Assembly (NCBI RefSeq): GCF_004337985.1
Contig: NW_021940937.1
Coordinates: 1 to 12,925, forward strand
Direction of reading: 5' to 3'
Length of the DNA stretch: 12,925 bases
Source of the DNA: Pyricularia pennisetigena
Taxonomy: Eukaryota > Ascomycota > Sordariomycetes > Magnaporthales > Pyriculariaceae
The notes under the pieces are model-generated. The model was given only the letters and a program-made list of their open reading frames with translations. It was not told the DNA's origin and did not search any database. A program made the translations under genes and the position numbers. This document shows positions 1-6,623 of this stretch, piece by piece (position 1 is the first letter of the stretch; each line of letters begins with the position of its first letter).

Positions 1-498
1 TACAAACGGCTGCATCCCATCCAAGGTATACATGTGCCCGTCTTCCTCGGGGTCGTCGACCTTCGGTCGATGAACAGGATATATTACTATGACCACCGGG
101 TCTATGTAGTACACATAACCCTCTTGTCCTGGGGCGGATGTGGCCTTGACGCGACAGAGATTGTGGGTAGTCGGGAGGGACAGTTCAAAGGGAAGGCGAT
201 GCAGTCGTTGCTCGCAATTCATCAACTGGGAGTAGCACACATGGATGTACGGGGAGCAAACATGCTTTTTAACACAGAGGTCAACGGTGTTATGATGATC
301 GACTTCGAAAGAGCACTACTGCTGGAGCCACCTCGGTCTCCATTGGGCCAGGTGGTACCGAACAAACGAAGATGGAAGCCAAATGTGGTATATTCCAGCA
401 AGTCGGGGAAGCCGGTTGGTCGAAGTCAAGTTAGCAGGGTATTTTCCGAGGACATTGGGCAGATGAAGATGGCCTTTGACTGGCCGCAACCGTTTTAA
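1..498 (+). CDS. Kinase-like protein, C-terminal part (5' end outside window)
   Basis: The frame is open from base 1 to the TAA at 496-498, about 165 codons, so the start lies left of the window. The sequence shows a protein-kinase-like C-lobe: the catalytic loop HMDVRGAN has the HxDxxxxN pattern with its Asp and Asn, and IDFERALLL follows at the DFG position, with Glu in place of Gly. A GLY-ALA-HIS style helix (SLLAIHQLGVAH) precedes the loop. This matches a fungal multi-copy family of kinase-like proteins of unknown substrate (family knowledge, not tested by search). The C-terminus ends in SEDIGQMKMAF, and a diverged copy of this end lies at 11221-11368 on the other strand. The stretch before the catalytic loop is slightly ragged, so it may be a recent pseudogene. 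I am confident of the kinase fold and unsure of function. Confidence 0.75.
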   Translation, partial: YKRLHPIQGIHVPVFLGVVDLRSMNRIYYYDHRVYVVHITLLSWGGCGLDATEIVGSREGQFKGKAMQSLLAIHQLGVAHMDVRGANMLFNTEVNGVMMIDFERALLLEPPRSPLGQVVPNKRRWKPNVVYSSKSGKPVGRSQVSRVFSEDIGQMKMAFDWPQPF

Positions 499-1124
499 CG
501 CAAATAACTCGACCTGGAGAAGATTGTTACCGGCTATTTTAAGCCGTAGCGGGTATACACGCCGGGGCAGCGCTGACGAACAGGAAGAGTGTGGCTGTGT
601 AAAATTCTAATCCTAACGCGAAGATGATCCTAAATATGCTCGTCTGTTTTGTACTTGATTTCTTCTCCTTTCCCTTTACCTTCCCGTTCGTTCTTTTCTA
701 AATCAGTGTTTCAAACAACCGGGCCTAACTTATGCCATCTTATAAGCAAACAAGCAATATATTGGCTGGCTTGCCAACCACGATCGCATGCAAGTGTTTT
801 AAACAGCCGCCGGTCTATACGGCGCCGGGATGGGGACTGCAACTGTCGGCGTCGCAGCCGAGTTCTGGACCGTTCGGGGGCCGATTAGGTCTACAATCCT
901 CATCACTGCGCTGTAGCGTAGTTTTAGGCGGTGGTACTGGCTTTTGTAAATCGAAGGGGCCTTGGGCTGAGTAAAACCTCTCTCTGTCATCGTTGTGCGC
1001 ATCCATGGACTTTTGGAGCCTTCTTTTCGAGAAAAGACGATAGAGAACAAAGACATACAAGCCGACAGTTACGACATCTACGACAATCTCGATGATAATG
1101 CATACCGAAGTCCAGTCCTAGTCA

Positions 1125-1125
<1 letters not shown>
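499..1125. other. Gene-free stretch
   Basis: I see no convincing gene here. Short open frames occur on both strands (649-974 plus, 799-1060 minus), but they overlap in several frames and none shows a recognisable motif or a good start. The stretch lies between the kinase stop codon and the trinucleotide tail of the LINE. It may be 3' flank of the kinase gene plus the LINE target. Confidence 0.5.

Positions 1126-1188
<63 letters not shown>
1126..1188 (+). repeat. (AGT)21 microsatellite, likely LINE tail
   Basis: Twenty-one uninterrupted AGT triplets, read as (TAC/ACT)n on the minus strand. It sits downstream of the minus-strand LINE coding remnant, where a 3' tail is expected. Non-LTR retrotransposons can end in simple repeats rather than poly(A), so I read it as the element's 3' end. 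Confidence 0.8.
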
Positions 1189-1189
<1 letters not shown>

Positions 1190-1467
1190 TCTATTAACGC
1201 CGGGGCCGCGCGGAGTGCCGGCAACGACGGTTCTCCGCGCATGCAGCCGCACGTGGAGCATCGCGGCGCGCTATCTAAGTCTACATGAGTATATATAGCG
1301 GATCGATCGTCACGGGCCGGGCCCGCGGCGATGCGGGGGCGGGTGCCTGCTGCGGCCCTGTAACTTATATTCCTGCAGAGGTATGACCAGCCTGCGGCAC
1401 CTTCCGCCGTCTATTCGTGCGCACCGTTGCGCGTGGGGGTGTCCACTAGGGCGGGTTCGATGCGCTT

Positions 1468-2331
1468 TTAACGCGGAGGGAGGGTAAAATGGCCAGTAAT
1501 GGCGGCGAACTCCCCGAAGGCCCGCGGGTTCCCCAATATCTTGTATAGGTACTCTTGTCTGGTCTGGTCTGCGTGTTTGGCCGCTGAGTCGGGCCGTTGG
1601 GCCACTTTTTCCATAATTTGACACTGTTTGGGCAATGGACCAAGCGGTCTGGTGCTGTGGAGTTATCGCACCAAGGGCATTGCGTTTTTGCGCCCTGGTG
1701 AGCAAACCGGTCGTGGTAACCTCGGAAATCCCCGTGACCTGTCCGCATAGCTAGGTAATGCCCCAAAGTGCGTCGACCGAGTTCGTTCGATTCCTTCGTT
1801 GGGTTATATTCCAATTTCCACCGGTCATATGCATCTGACGGTTTCCTGGCCTGCCAACATCGCGCGCTGGCCTCTCGGGCTGCCTTTCGAAGCTCGGATC
1901 GGACGCCGCTGACGTTCGCCCCCTGGGTATGGGGGTCGGTGTCCGCGGGCCCTTTCGCGCCTAAGTCTGCTAGGCGATCTGCTTTCTCGTTCCCTTCGAT
2001 TCCCTCATGACCCAGGCACCATCGTATGCGGACGCTAACGCCTTTGTCCTTCAGCTCCTCCACGAGTTCGTGGAATCGGATATAGGCCCATTGCGACGAC
2101 AGCGACACAGATTCTCTCAGGCCCCAAATAACGGAGGCGCTGTCCACGCATGCCTATATTGTGTCTCCTGGTTTCGCAGCGGCTGCCTCTAAGCCGCGCA
2201 ATGCCCCGACCGTTTCGGCGTCAAAGACGTGGCATGGCCCGCCCAAGGCTGCTGAACCTTGGGCGGTAACTTCGCCTTTGCGGTACACGATAAACGCGTA
2301 TTCCGCCAGGTCCATATGCCAGAGACTATTC
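1468..2331 (-). pseudogene. LINE ORF2 C-terminus: RNase H domain, broken
   Basis: Reading on the minus strand from about 2331, the frame gives an RNase H domain: a first strand (AEYAFIVYRKGEVTAQG), then FDAETVGALRGLEAA with the catalytic Glu, then CVDSASV with a catalytic Asp, then IRWCLGHEGIEGNEKAD with the terminal His and Asp. The first catalytic Asp lies upstream of the truncation. A later CPWC...HC cluster is the usual zinc-knuckle-like end. There is an in-frame TAG at about 2149-2151, where the expected codon is CAG (a C-to-T change, the RIP type). Near 1545-1610 the frame shifts: the expected ending LGNPRAFGEFAAITGHF is read in another frame that stops at TAA 1468-1470. The gene is therefore dead. 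Confidence 0.8.
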
Positions 2332-2346
2332 GCTCATGTCAAAAAG

Positions 2347-2583
2347 GCAGTAAACCACCGCCCTCAAGGCGAACAGCCACTGAAGGATTTGGCAACATTG
2401 CTTTAGAACGGCGGCTGATATGCACAAGGACAAGGAAAGTTTACAAAGGCCGAAGCGCTGTTCTTGAAAATTATGCAAACTCGCAAAGAGAGAGAGGTCG
2501 AAGAGCTAGATGTAGGATTTTTGGAAATTCGTAAAAAGAATCTTTGGCGTCAGAATCTCTTATTACGTTATTCCTCTATCTGA
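2347..2583 (+). pseudogene. TPR-repeat gene remnant
   Basis: In one plus-strand frame, stops TAG (2404) and TGA (2416) interrupt an otherwise readable tetratricopeptide pattern: LKDLATLL, then YAQGQGKFTKAEALFLKIM, then VEELDVGFLEIRKK. These fit the kinesin-light-chain-type TPRs (NLA..Y...G.Y.EAE.L....LE.RK) that end many fungal NB-ARC/NLR-like proteins (family knowledge). Only about two repeats remain, and one linker is shortened. No NTPase part is present. The fragment is wedged between the 5' edge of the LINE and the start of the virus-like array. A 55-codon open frame that follows (about 2516-2683) runs into the array and was not recognised. Confidence 0.55.
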
Positions 2584-2661
2584 AAATTCGCCGGAGCAGA
2601 TGCCTCAGGACGACATTGTCTTCATCCAGATTCTCAAGCCGATTATGGTATATCTTCAAAG

Positions 2662-2707
2662 GGGGTATGGGCGCAGCCCATGACACCGAAACGAAGTGAA
2701 GGTGTTC
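2662..2707 (+). repeat. CR-A, unit 1: twin-hairpin block
   Basis: GGGGTATGGGCGCAGCCC opens the block. Hairpin 1 is ATGGGC-GCA-GCCCAT (2667-2681). Hairpin 2 is ACACC (2683-2687) with GGTGT (2701-2705). This is the leftmost copy; unlike the other copies, its upstream flank matches only loosely. Confidence 0.85.
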
Positions 2708-2807
2708 AGTAGTTACATGAACAAGTACTAAGGACTAATCCTACTGGTAGACTGATGCAGGAAGCATCACTCACTTGGTGTCAGTGACACTAGCTTGAGG
2801 GCAGCAT

Positions 2808-2900
2808 ACTTGGGAATAGCCTCACTAGTTGATTAAGCCTAACCTAGCTACCACAACTAACCCTAACTAGTAGCCCTAACCACTAACCTTACTGGTAACA
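2808..2900. repeat. Telomere-like CCCTAA-rich patch in unit 1 leader
   Basis: Between 2836 and 2893 the plus strand is dense in CCTAACC, ACCCTAACTAG, GCCCTAACC and ACTAACC words, degenerate forms of the CCCTAA/TTAGGG telomere unit used by most filamentous fungi. They are not in exact tandem, so this is a resemblance only. Units 2-4 lack the patch; a conserved hairpin block (TGGGAATAGCCTCA, from 2811) sits just before it. Confidence 0.4.
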
Positions 2901-2982
2901 ACAACAGAGTGACCACTCATGGGTGACACTACACTGCGTTCCGCTTACCCACTGCGTTCACCAATAGAACCATTCTCAGAAT

Positions 2983-3178
2983 CCGACCTACCGCCAAGAC
3001 TTTTTACATACAAATCTCGAAACAGTGCGAGAGATTAACATTTCGTCCACTTCTGTACGGAGTACAGGCCCAGAGGGCTAGGCGTGAGCCTGCGACGAAG
3101 TCACTTCAACCCCGTAGAAGGTCAGCGACCTTCAATCCTATAGTTTACTTTACGGGGCTGACATAGGTCGTAGGTCGG
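2983..3178 (+). other. CR-B with candidate replication origin, unit 1
   Basis: The block is bounded by a perfect 9-bp inverted repeat: CCGACCTAC (2983-2991) and GTAGGTCGG (3170-3178). Inside are CTGTAC-GGA-GTACAG (3053-3067), GCCC-AGA-GGGC (3068-3078), and the origin stem CCCCGTA (3110-3116) with TACGGGG (3151-3157). The stem encloses GAAGGTC-AGC-GACCTTC (3117-3133) and an apex with TATAGTTTAC. Two direct TAGGTCG iterons follow (3164-3177). The pattern of stem-loop plus nearby iterons is that of Rep-nicked rolling-circle origins. No Rep is present to match it to. Confidence 0.65.
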
Positions 3179-3312
3179 AAATAGTTGTCTCAGGCAGCTT
3201 TCTCCAAAGACTAACCCACATTAAGCTAGGCGACAGGGGGGAAGACAATGCGGCCAGTTAAGGACGACCAAGCTTGCGAGGGAGGACCCACAGCTGTGGC
3301 CTCGCCACCTGG

Positions 3313-3360
3313 GATATAACTAGGGACAGTTCCCCCCGGAGTTGGGGTCCCTACTTTCTC
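3313..3360 (+). promoter_or_regulatory. Candidate promoter of unit 1
   Basis: GATATAAC at 3313-3320 is a TATA-like word 136 bases past the iterons. It is followed by a C/G-rich inverted repeat (CCCC...GGGG) and a pyrimidine-rich run ending TCTTCCTTCTTCATCAC. The same order (TATA-like word, GC hairpin, pyrimidine run) occurs in unit 2 before the capsid-like gene, which supports a shared promoter layout. Confidence 0.5.
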
Positions 3361-3466
3361 TTCCTTCTTCATCACTAGGTTGGTGACAACCCTCAAAGGA
3401 TTGATCACGGAGAGTGTACATTGGAGTTGCACTCCGCTGCGCTGCGCTGACTCTGCATTACCGGCG

Positions 3467-3609
3467 GTAAGTCTATCTTTGGGAGAGTGTCTCATTGCGG
3501 GCTGGACGCCCTTCATTTTCCCCAACGAGGTGACGGGTTGCACTGCATTCATGGCTACGCCATTCACTCCGTCTTTGAAGCCGACTTGGGTCGCTAACAA
3601 TGGAATCAG
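3467..3609 (+). other. Probable 5'-UTR intron of unit 1 transcript
   Basis: Donor GTAAGT at 3467-3472, fungal-type branch site GCTAAC at 3593-3598, and acceptor CAG at 3607-3609, 12 bases after the branch A. TAG at 3612 or 3615 could also serve. Removing these 143 bases deletes the upstream ATGs at 3551 and 3600. The remaining leader from the TATA-like word to 3708 then contains no ATG at all, so the ATG at 3708 becomes the first one. That makes splicing the simplest explanation of the layout. Confidence 0.55.
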
Positions 3610-3663
3610 TAGTAGGATACGAACATCATACAGACAACAAGACTAATACAGCAGCTGCGCTGC

Positions 3664-3707
3664 ACGGGCTGCGCCCATACCCCTATTCCAGAAACAGAAG
3701 TGGAAGG
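3664..3707 (-). repeat. Inverted CR-A copy inside unit 1 leader
   Basis: The minus strand reads CTGTTTCTGGAATAGGGG then TATGGGCGCAGCCC, matching the sequence that enters CR-A in units 3 and 4. The match runs from just before the ATG at 3708 to about 3666, then stops after the first hairpin; the second hairpin is absent. So the coding part of unit 1 begins directly at the edge of a reversed CR-A. Confidence 0.7.
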
Positions 3708-4175
3708 ATGACCTCATCTATACCAGCGGTGATCAGATCGAGTAGTATGTTTGTGGTTGACCACAGCCGCTTCAAGGTGGATCCAGTTGTTCAGCGCGTA
3801 GCTGATTCCATTTGCAGCGGCACTGCAACCAGTCTTTTTATTGAGTACTGTGGTGTTGACCGCCCTGAGCCATTTATTGCTTGGATGGATATGGTAAAGA
3901 GAATAGTGAAACTGTTGGATTGGCGGGATGCGAGGTTTGGTCCCGCTAAGTTTACTTATGAGGGTGCTACGTTTGACCAGATGGGAAGCGAGGGTGACAA
4001 GTACAGCGGTGTCGCTTTGTTGAAACGATTTAGTTTTGCCTTTCGGGAGGAATATGAAAGGCATACAGTAATTGCATTTGTAGAAGGCGGGACTGACAAG
4101 GTTCACTTGGTGTATCATATGATATGTGATTTCGAAGAAATCCGCGAGAGCATGGATAAAGGGTATGGAGCTTAG
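3708..4175 (+). CDS. Unit 1 protein, 155 aa, unrecognised
   Basis: The ATG at 3708 has A at -3 and is the first ATG left after the proposed leader intron; an unspliced ATG at 3600 would add 36 residues, but part of those are read from the reversed CR-A and so are unlikely to be protein. The product is mixed alpha/beta in look, with no signal peptide or membrane segment. It is acidic in its last third (VAFVEGG-like strand, then FEEIRESMDKG), and has aromatic-rich motifs (FIEYCGVDRPEPFIAWMDM, LLKRFSFAFREEYERH). I recognise no family. By position it corresponds to an accessory component of a multipartite ssDNA virus; suppressor, movement or replication-enhancer roles would be guesses. About 200 bases of A-rich 3' flank separate it from the next CR-A. 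Confidence 0.65.
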   Translation: MTSSIPAVIRSSSMFVVDHSRFKVDPVVQRVADSICSGTATSLFIEYCGVDRPEPFIAWMDMVKRIVKLLDWRDARFGPAKFTYEGATFDQMGSEGDKYSGVALLKRFSFAFREEYERHTVIAFVEGGTDKVHLVYHMICDFEEIRESMDKGYGA

Positions 4176-4378
4176 CATTAGGAACTAGTAGTAAATGAAA
4201 AACAGAATAGAACAGAATGAAATTGGTTGGCGGACTGCCACTTTATTGTAAGTGAGTGAGATACATTAGTAATTGAAGAATGCAGGCATCTTCATGCAGG
4301 GGTTAGAGGATAGGTCGTACAACTAGCGCAGTGAACAGAAGGACAGTAAACTGAGAATAAGTAACGAGAATAACATCT

Positions 4379-4458
4379 TGATAACCATCCCATTCAGATT
4401 GTGGAATAAAAGGGGTATGGGCGCAGCCCATGACACCGAAGTGTAACGAAGGTGTTCA
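4379..4458 (+). repeat. CR-A, unit 2
   Basis: Hairpin ATGGGC-GCA-GCCCAT at 4417-4431, then ACACC with GGTGT (4451-4455). The approach sequence ATAACCATCCCATTC (from about 4381) is shared with unit 3. Downstream, GGCAT-GGGA-ATGCC (4504-4517) is a conserved third hairpin. Confidence 0.85.
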
Positions 4459-4627
4459 AGTATCAAGAGTAGACTGTCGAAGGATGAAATGTTGGGGACA
4501 ACAGGCATGGGAATGCCCTCAAGTGTGACACATAACAAGATGAAGGAAGAACAAAAGTGGAACCAGAATAGTAGTAGAAATAAAGTAGTCGACAGACAAT
4601 AGTCCAATAACAGTCCTTAAACAAACT

Positions 4628-4831
4628 CGACCTACCCCACTTTCCAAAACGCTGCAAAACTTAACCACAGTGCAGGAGTGCGAGAGATGGACTTTAAGTC
4701 CCTTTACGTACGGAGTACAGGCCCGGAGGGCTAGGCGGAGCCTTGTGACGAAGTCGCTCTCAACCCCGTAGAAGGTCAGCGACCTTCTTTCCTATAGTTT
4801 ACTTTACGGGGTTGACATAGGTCGTAGGTCG
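4628..4831 (+). other. CR-B with candidate replication origin, unit 2
   Basis: This is the best-preserved copy. In order: CGACCTAC (4628-4635); GTAC-GGA-GTAC (4708-4718); GCCC-GGA-GGGC (4721-4731); GGC-GGA-GCC (4734-4742); GTGAC-GAA-GTCGC (4745-4757, one G.T pair). Then the perfect 10-bp stem CAACCCCGTA (4761-4770) with TACGGGGTTG (4805-4814), enclosing GAAGGTC-AGC-GACCTTC (4771-4787) and an apex with TATAGTTTAC. By analogy with the TAATATT^AC type site, nicking would fall between 4800 and 4801. Two direct TAGGTCG iterons lie at 4818-4831. Confidence 0.7.
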
Positions 4832-4942
4832 GAATAGCAGCCTCAGGCACCATTCCCCCTAGACCCAAACCGGCATTTAAGGGCCACACCAGGGGACTAG
4901 GAGGGGGCCACAATGTAACGCTACCGGGGCCACAGCACCGTA

Positions 4943-4998
4943 GCATAAAAAGCACAGGATCCCCCTCGGCGAGGGTGTTCTGCTTTCTTTCTCTTTCA
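4943..4998 (+). promoter_or_regulatory. Candidate promoter of the capsid-like gene
   Basis: The TATA-like word GCATAAAAAGC (4943-4953) lies 112 bases after the iterons and about 125 bases before the ATG. It is followed by the hairpin CCCTC-GGC-GAGGG (4963-4975) and a pyrimidine run (CTGCTTTCTTTCTCTTTCAC), the same order as in unit 1. Confidence 0.55.
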
Positions 4999-5075
4999 CT
5001 CAAAACTGGCAGTCGACCTGGGACAGCATCATCTAGGATAGTATCGCAGCGGAGCAATTTGCACGGGACGTTATT

Positions 5076-5987
5076 ATGGCATACTCTCGTACTAGGAAGT
5101 ACACTGGAGGTGGTCGATTTAGAGGTTATCGCTCTGGACGACGAAACTGGAAAGGCCGCAACTGGCAGTCAGGTGGAAGGATGACACGCAAGAAGAGTGG
5201 TAACTCTGGTCAGACGAAGACCATTCTGAAGAAGTTGAACGACTTGCAAATCACGGAGAAGTTTGGTACACCTGAGAAGGTTGTGTACAAGGCTGATACC
5301 AATTACACTCTGTATCGCGGAGGGCCGATGTATCCAAGGCAGTATTTAGAGATGCCGGTTAGTGCGGTTGTTCGCAATCTGGCAAGGGCTTCAGGTAGAA
5401 GCAGGGCGTTTCTTACGGGAGTGACTTTGGAGTTTGATGTGAAGCACCAGGCGGCTGTGGACGTCGTGGTATTTCCTGTCGCGGTGGGCAACGAGGTTGG
5501 CCTAGGAAGTTGCTCTGTTGATGCTGACAGCAATTTGATTCATTTTGGATCGGACAAACAACTCGAGGGGTATTCTACGATGGACCCTCTTGCGGGACGG
5601 ATTGAGGTCTGTGCCGGAGCAGTCAGTGATTTTGGGAATGATGTTTCTCTCTTTAGGGCTGGAAGATCTCACACTTCTTGGGCGTATAAGGGAACGATTG
5701 AGGTCAAGCACAATAAAGAGAAGAAGGTTCTCTTTCCTAAAGGTAAAGCCGCCTTTCACATTGATTCAATATCTGGAGTTTCTATTGGAACCGATTCGTT
5801 CCGAGTGTATGTTCCTGTTGAGAAGGAGGTTACACTTGGAGGGAGTCCCTTTGAGAGGTGCGATGTGAATATCGTGCTTGGTGCCCGGGTTGATACGGAG
5901 GTGGCGCTGCAGGAGAAGTCGGGAGTTGGCAAAGCGGGGTGGCTAGTTAATATGCGTGTTACTTTCCATTGTCGATTGCGTAAGTAG
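5076..5987 (+). CDS. Capsid-like protein, 303 aa (unit 2)
   Basis: The open frame is intact from an ATG with A at -3 and G at +4 to a TAG. Residues 1-45 are rich in Arg, Lys, Gly and Tyr (MAYSRTRKYTGGGRFRGYRS, then GRR, KGR, TRKK), a DNA-binding and nuclear-import type N-terminus. The rest is strand-rich without membrane segments (for example VTLEFDVKHQAAVDVVVFPV and GWLVNMRVTFHCRL at the end), as expected of a single jelly-roll. Length and layout fit coat proteins of genomoviruses and related ssDNA viruses (about 280-320 aa, family knowledge). I did not recognise a diagnostic residue motif, so the call rests on composition, size and the origin cassette upstream. It is the only component product whose role can be guessed: packaging the units that share CR-A and CR-B. 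The lack of any stop among decayed repeats suggests recent arrival or selection. Confidence 0.65.
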   Translation: MAYSRTRKYTGGGRFRGYRSGRRNWKGRNWQSGGRMTRKKSGNSGQTKTILKKLNDLQITEKFGTPEKVVYKADTNYTLYRGGPMYPRQYLEMPVSAVVRNLARASGRSRAFLTGVTLEFDVKHQAAVDVVVFPVAVGNEVGLGSCSVDADSNLIHFGSDKQLEGYSTMDPLAGRIEVCAGAVSDFGNDVSLFRAGRSHTSWAYKGTIEVKHNKEKKVLFPKGKAAFHIDSISGVSIGTDSFRVYVPVEKEVTLGGSPFERCDVNIVLGARVDTEVALQEKSGVGKAGWLVNMRVTFHCRLRK

Positions 5988-6077
5988 ATAGAAGTAGTAG
6001 ACTAGTACATAGAATCAAATGAGTTTGTATGTGAATAGAGAACAAAATGAGAAAATGAGAAAATAGAGTATCAAATG

Positions 6078-6152
6078 AATAACCATCCCATTCTGTTTCC
6101 GGAATTAGGGTATGGGCGAATCCCATGACACCGAAGTGTAACGTAGGTGTTC
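6078..6152 (+). repeat. CR-A, unit 3
   Basis: The approach sequence ATAACCATCCCATTC is shared with unit 2. Hairpin 1 is altered to ATGGG-CGAAT-CCCAT (6112-6126), keeping five pairs; hairpin 2 (ACACC/GGTGT) is intact. A third hairpin GAGGTTA-GGAA-TAACCTC (6197-6214) replaces the GGCAT/ATGCC version of units 2 and 4. Confidence 0.85.
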
Positions 6153-6302
6153 AAGAACAAAGTGTAGACTGTTGAAGATCAAATGTTGGAGACAGTGAGG
6201 TTAGGAATAACCTCATTACTTGTGGAACAATCTCTACGGAGTAGACGCTACAGGGTAGCTTGCCTAGAGTAGTAACCTCAACTCAATGAACCACACCAGA
6301 AT

Positions 6303-6432
6303 CCGACCTACCTTCCAAGAGATTTTAGATAGCATCTGAAAACAGTGCGAGAGATTGAGTCCTGGGACACATCTGTACGGAGTACAGGCCCGGAGGGCAT
6401 GGCGGAGCCTTGTGACAAAGTCACTATCAACC
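6303..6432 (+). other. CR-B, unit 3: truncated at the origin stem
   Basis: CCGACCTAC (6303-6311), CTGTAC-GGA-GTACAG (6373-6387), GCCC-GGA-GGGC (6388-6398), GGC-GGA-GCC (6401-6409) and GTGAC-AAA-GTCAC (6412-6424) are all kept. The copy then stops after CAACC (6428-6432), inside the left arm of the origin stem. The inner hairpin, apex and iterons are missing here; part of the right side reappears inverted at 6577-6618. Confidence 0.75.
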
Positions 6433-6576
6433 ATTGGATGCGGCTGGCCTTGGGCATCTGGGGCGTTTAATGCCGCGAGCTCTCAAATTGCGTTTATCAT
6501 CAGACCTCGGGCCTGGGCCAAGCAACGGATCATCGTCGTTGGTACCGCTGTCTCCGCGAGGAGGATTGGATGCGGC
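6433..6576. other. Foreign segment flanked by 12-bp direct repeats in unit 3
   Basis: ATTGGATGCGGC occurs at 6433-6444 and again at 6565-6576, bracketing 120 bases that match nothing in the other units. The segment interrupts the origin stem. The repeats could be a target-site duplication or microhomology from repair. The content is GC-rich, with no recognised gene. Confidence 0.6.
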
Positions 6577-6618
6577 GGCTGCCTAAGGCTGCTAACGACC
6601 TATGTCAACCCGTAAAAG
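6577..6618 (-). repeat. Inverted right arm of the origin, unit 3
   Basis: The minus strand here reads ACTTTTACGGG, TTGACATAGGTCG, then TAGCAGCC and GGCAGCC. It aligns with unit 2 from 4801 (ACTTTACGGGG, TTGACATAGGTCG) through 4848, less one iteron. The homology begins at the AC that would follow the predicted nick. Confidence 0.7.
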
Positions 6619-6623
6619 TGGAT

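Larger units (their letters stand above)
1126..2331 (-). mobile_element. 5'-truncated Tad-like LINE (non-LTR retrotransposon) copy
   Basis: On the minus strand the order is: end of the reverse-transcriptase polyprotein with its RNase H domain (2331 to 1468), about 280 bases of GC-rich 3' UTR, then a (TAC)n tail. Only the last part of ORF2 is present; endonuclease and reverse transcriptase are missing, as expected of 5' truncation during target-primed reverse transcription. The 5' edge lies near 2331-2340, beside a TPR gene remnant. I could not find a convincing target-site duplication by eye. The RNase H plus C-terminal Cys motif arrangement is typical of the fungal Tad clade (family knowledge). 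Confidence 0.75.

Noticed and set aside
995..1288. Open frame with a poly-valine tract
   Set aside because: The tract is the (AGT)n microsatellite read in frame; nothing else supports a gene.
3226..3600. 124-codon minus-strand open frame in unit 1, considered as an opposite-strand viral gene
   Set aside because: No ATG start at its head, no motif, and it overlaps the proposed promoter and intron of the plus-strand gene.
4020..4150. Possible Rep HUH motif in the unit 1 protein (EGGTDKVHLVYHMICDF)
   Set aside because: It recalls the GGxHUHUUxF motif of Rep, but the histidines are spaced H-x3-H rather than H-U-H, and no motif I, motif III Tyr-Lys or Walker motifs are present.
5303..5759. Minus-strand frames within the capsid-like gene
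   Set aside because: Shadow frames of a continuous 303-codon gene; no motifs or start context.
6355..6615. 86-codon frame over CR-B and the foreign segment in unit 3
   Set aside because: It runs across noncoding cassette sequence shared with other units and shows no motif.
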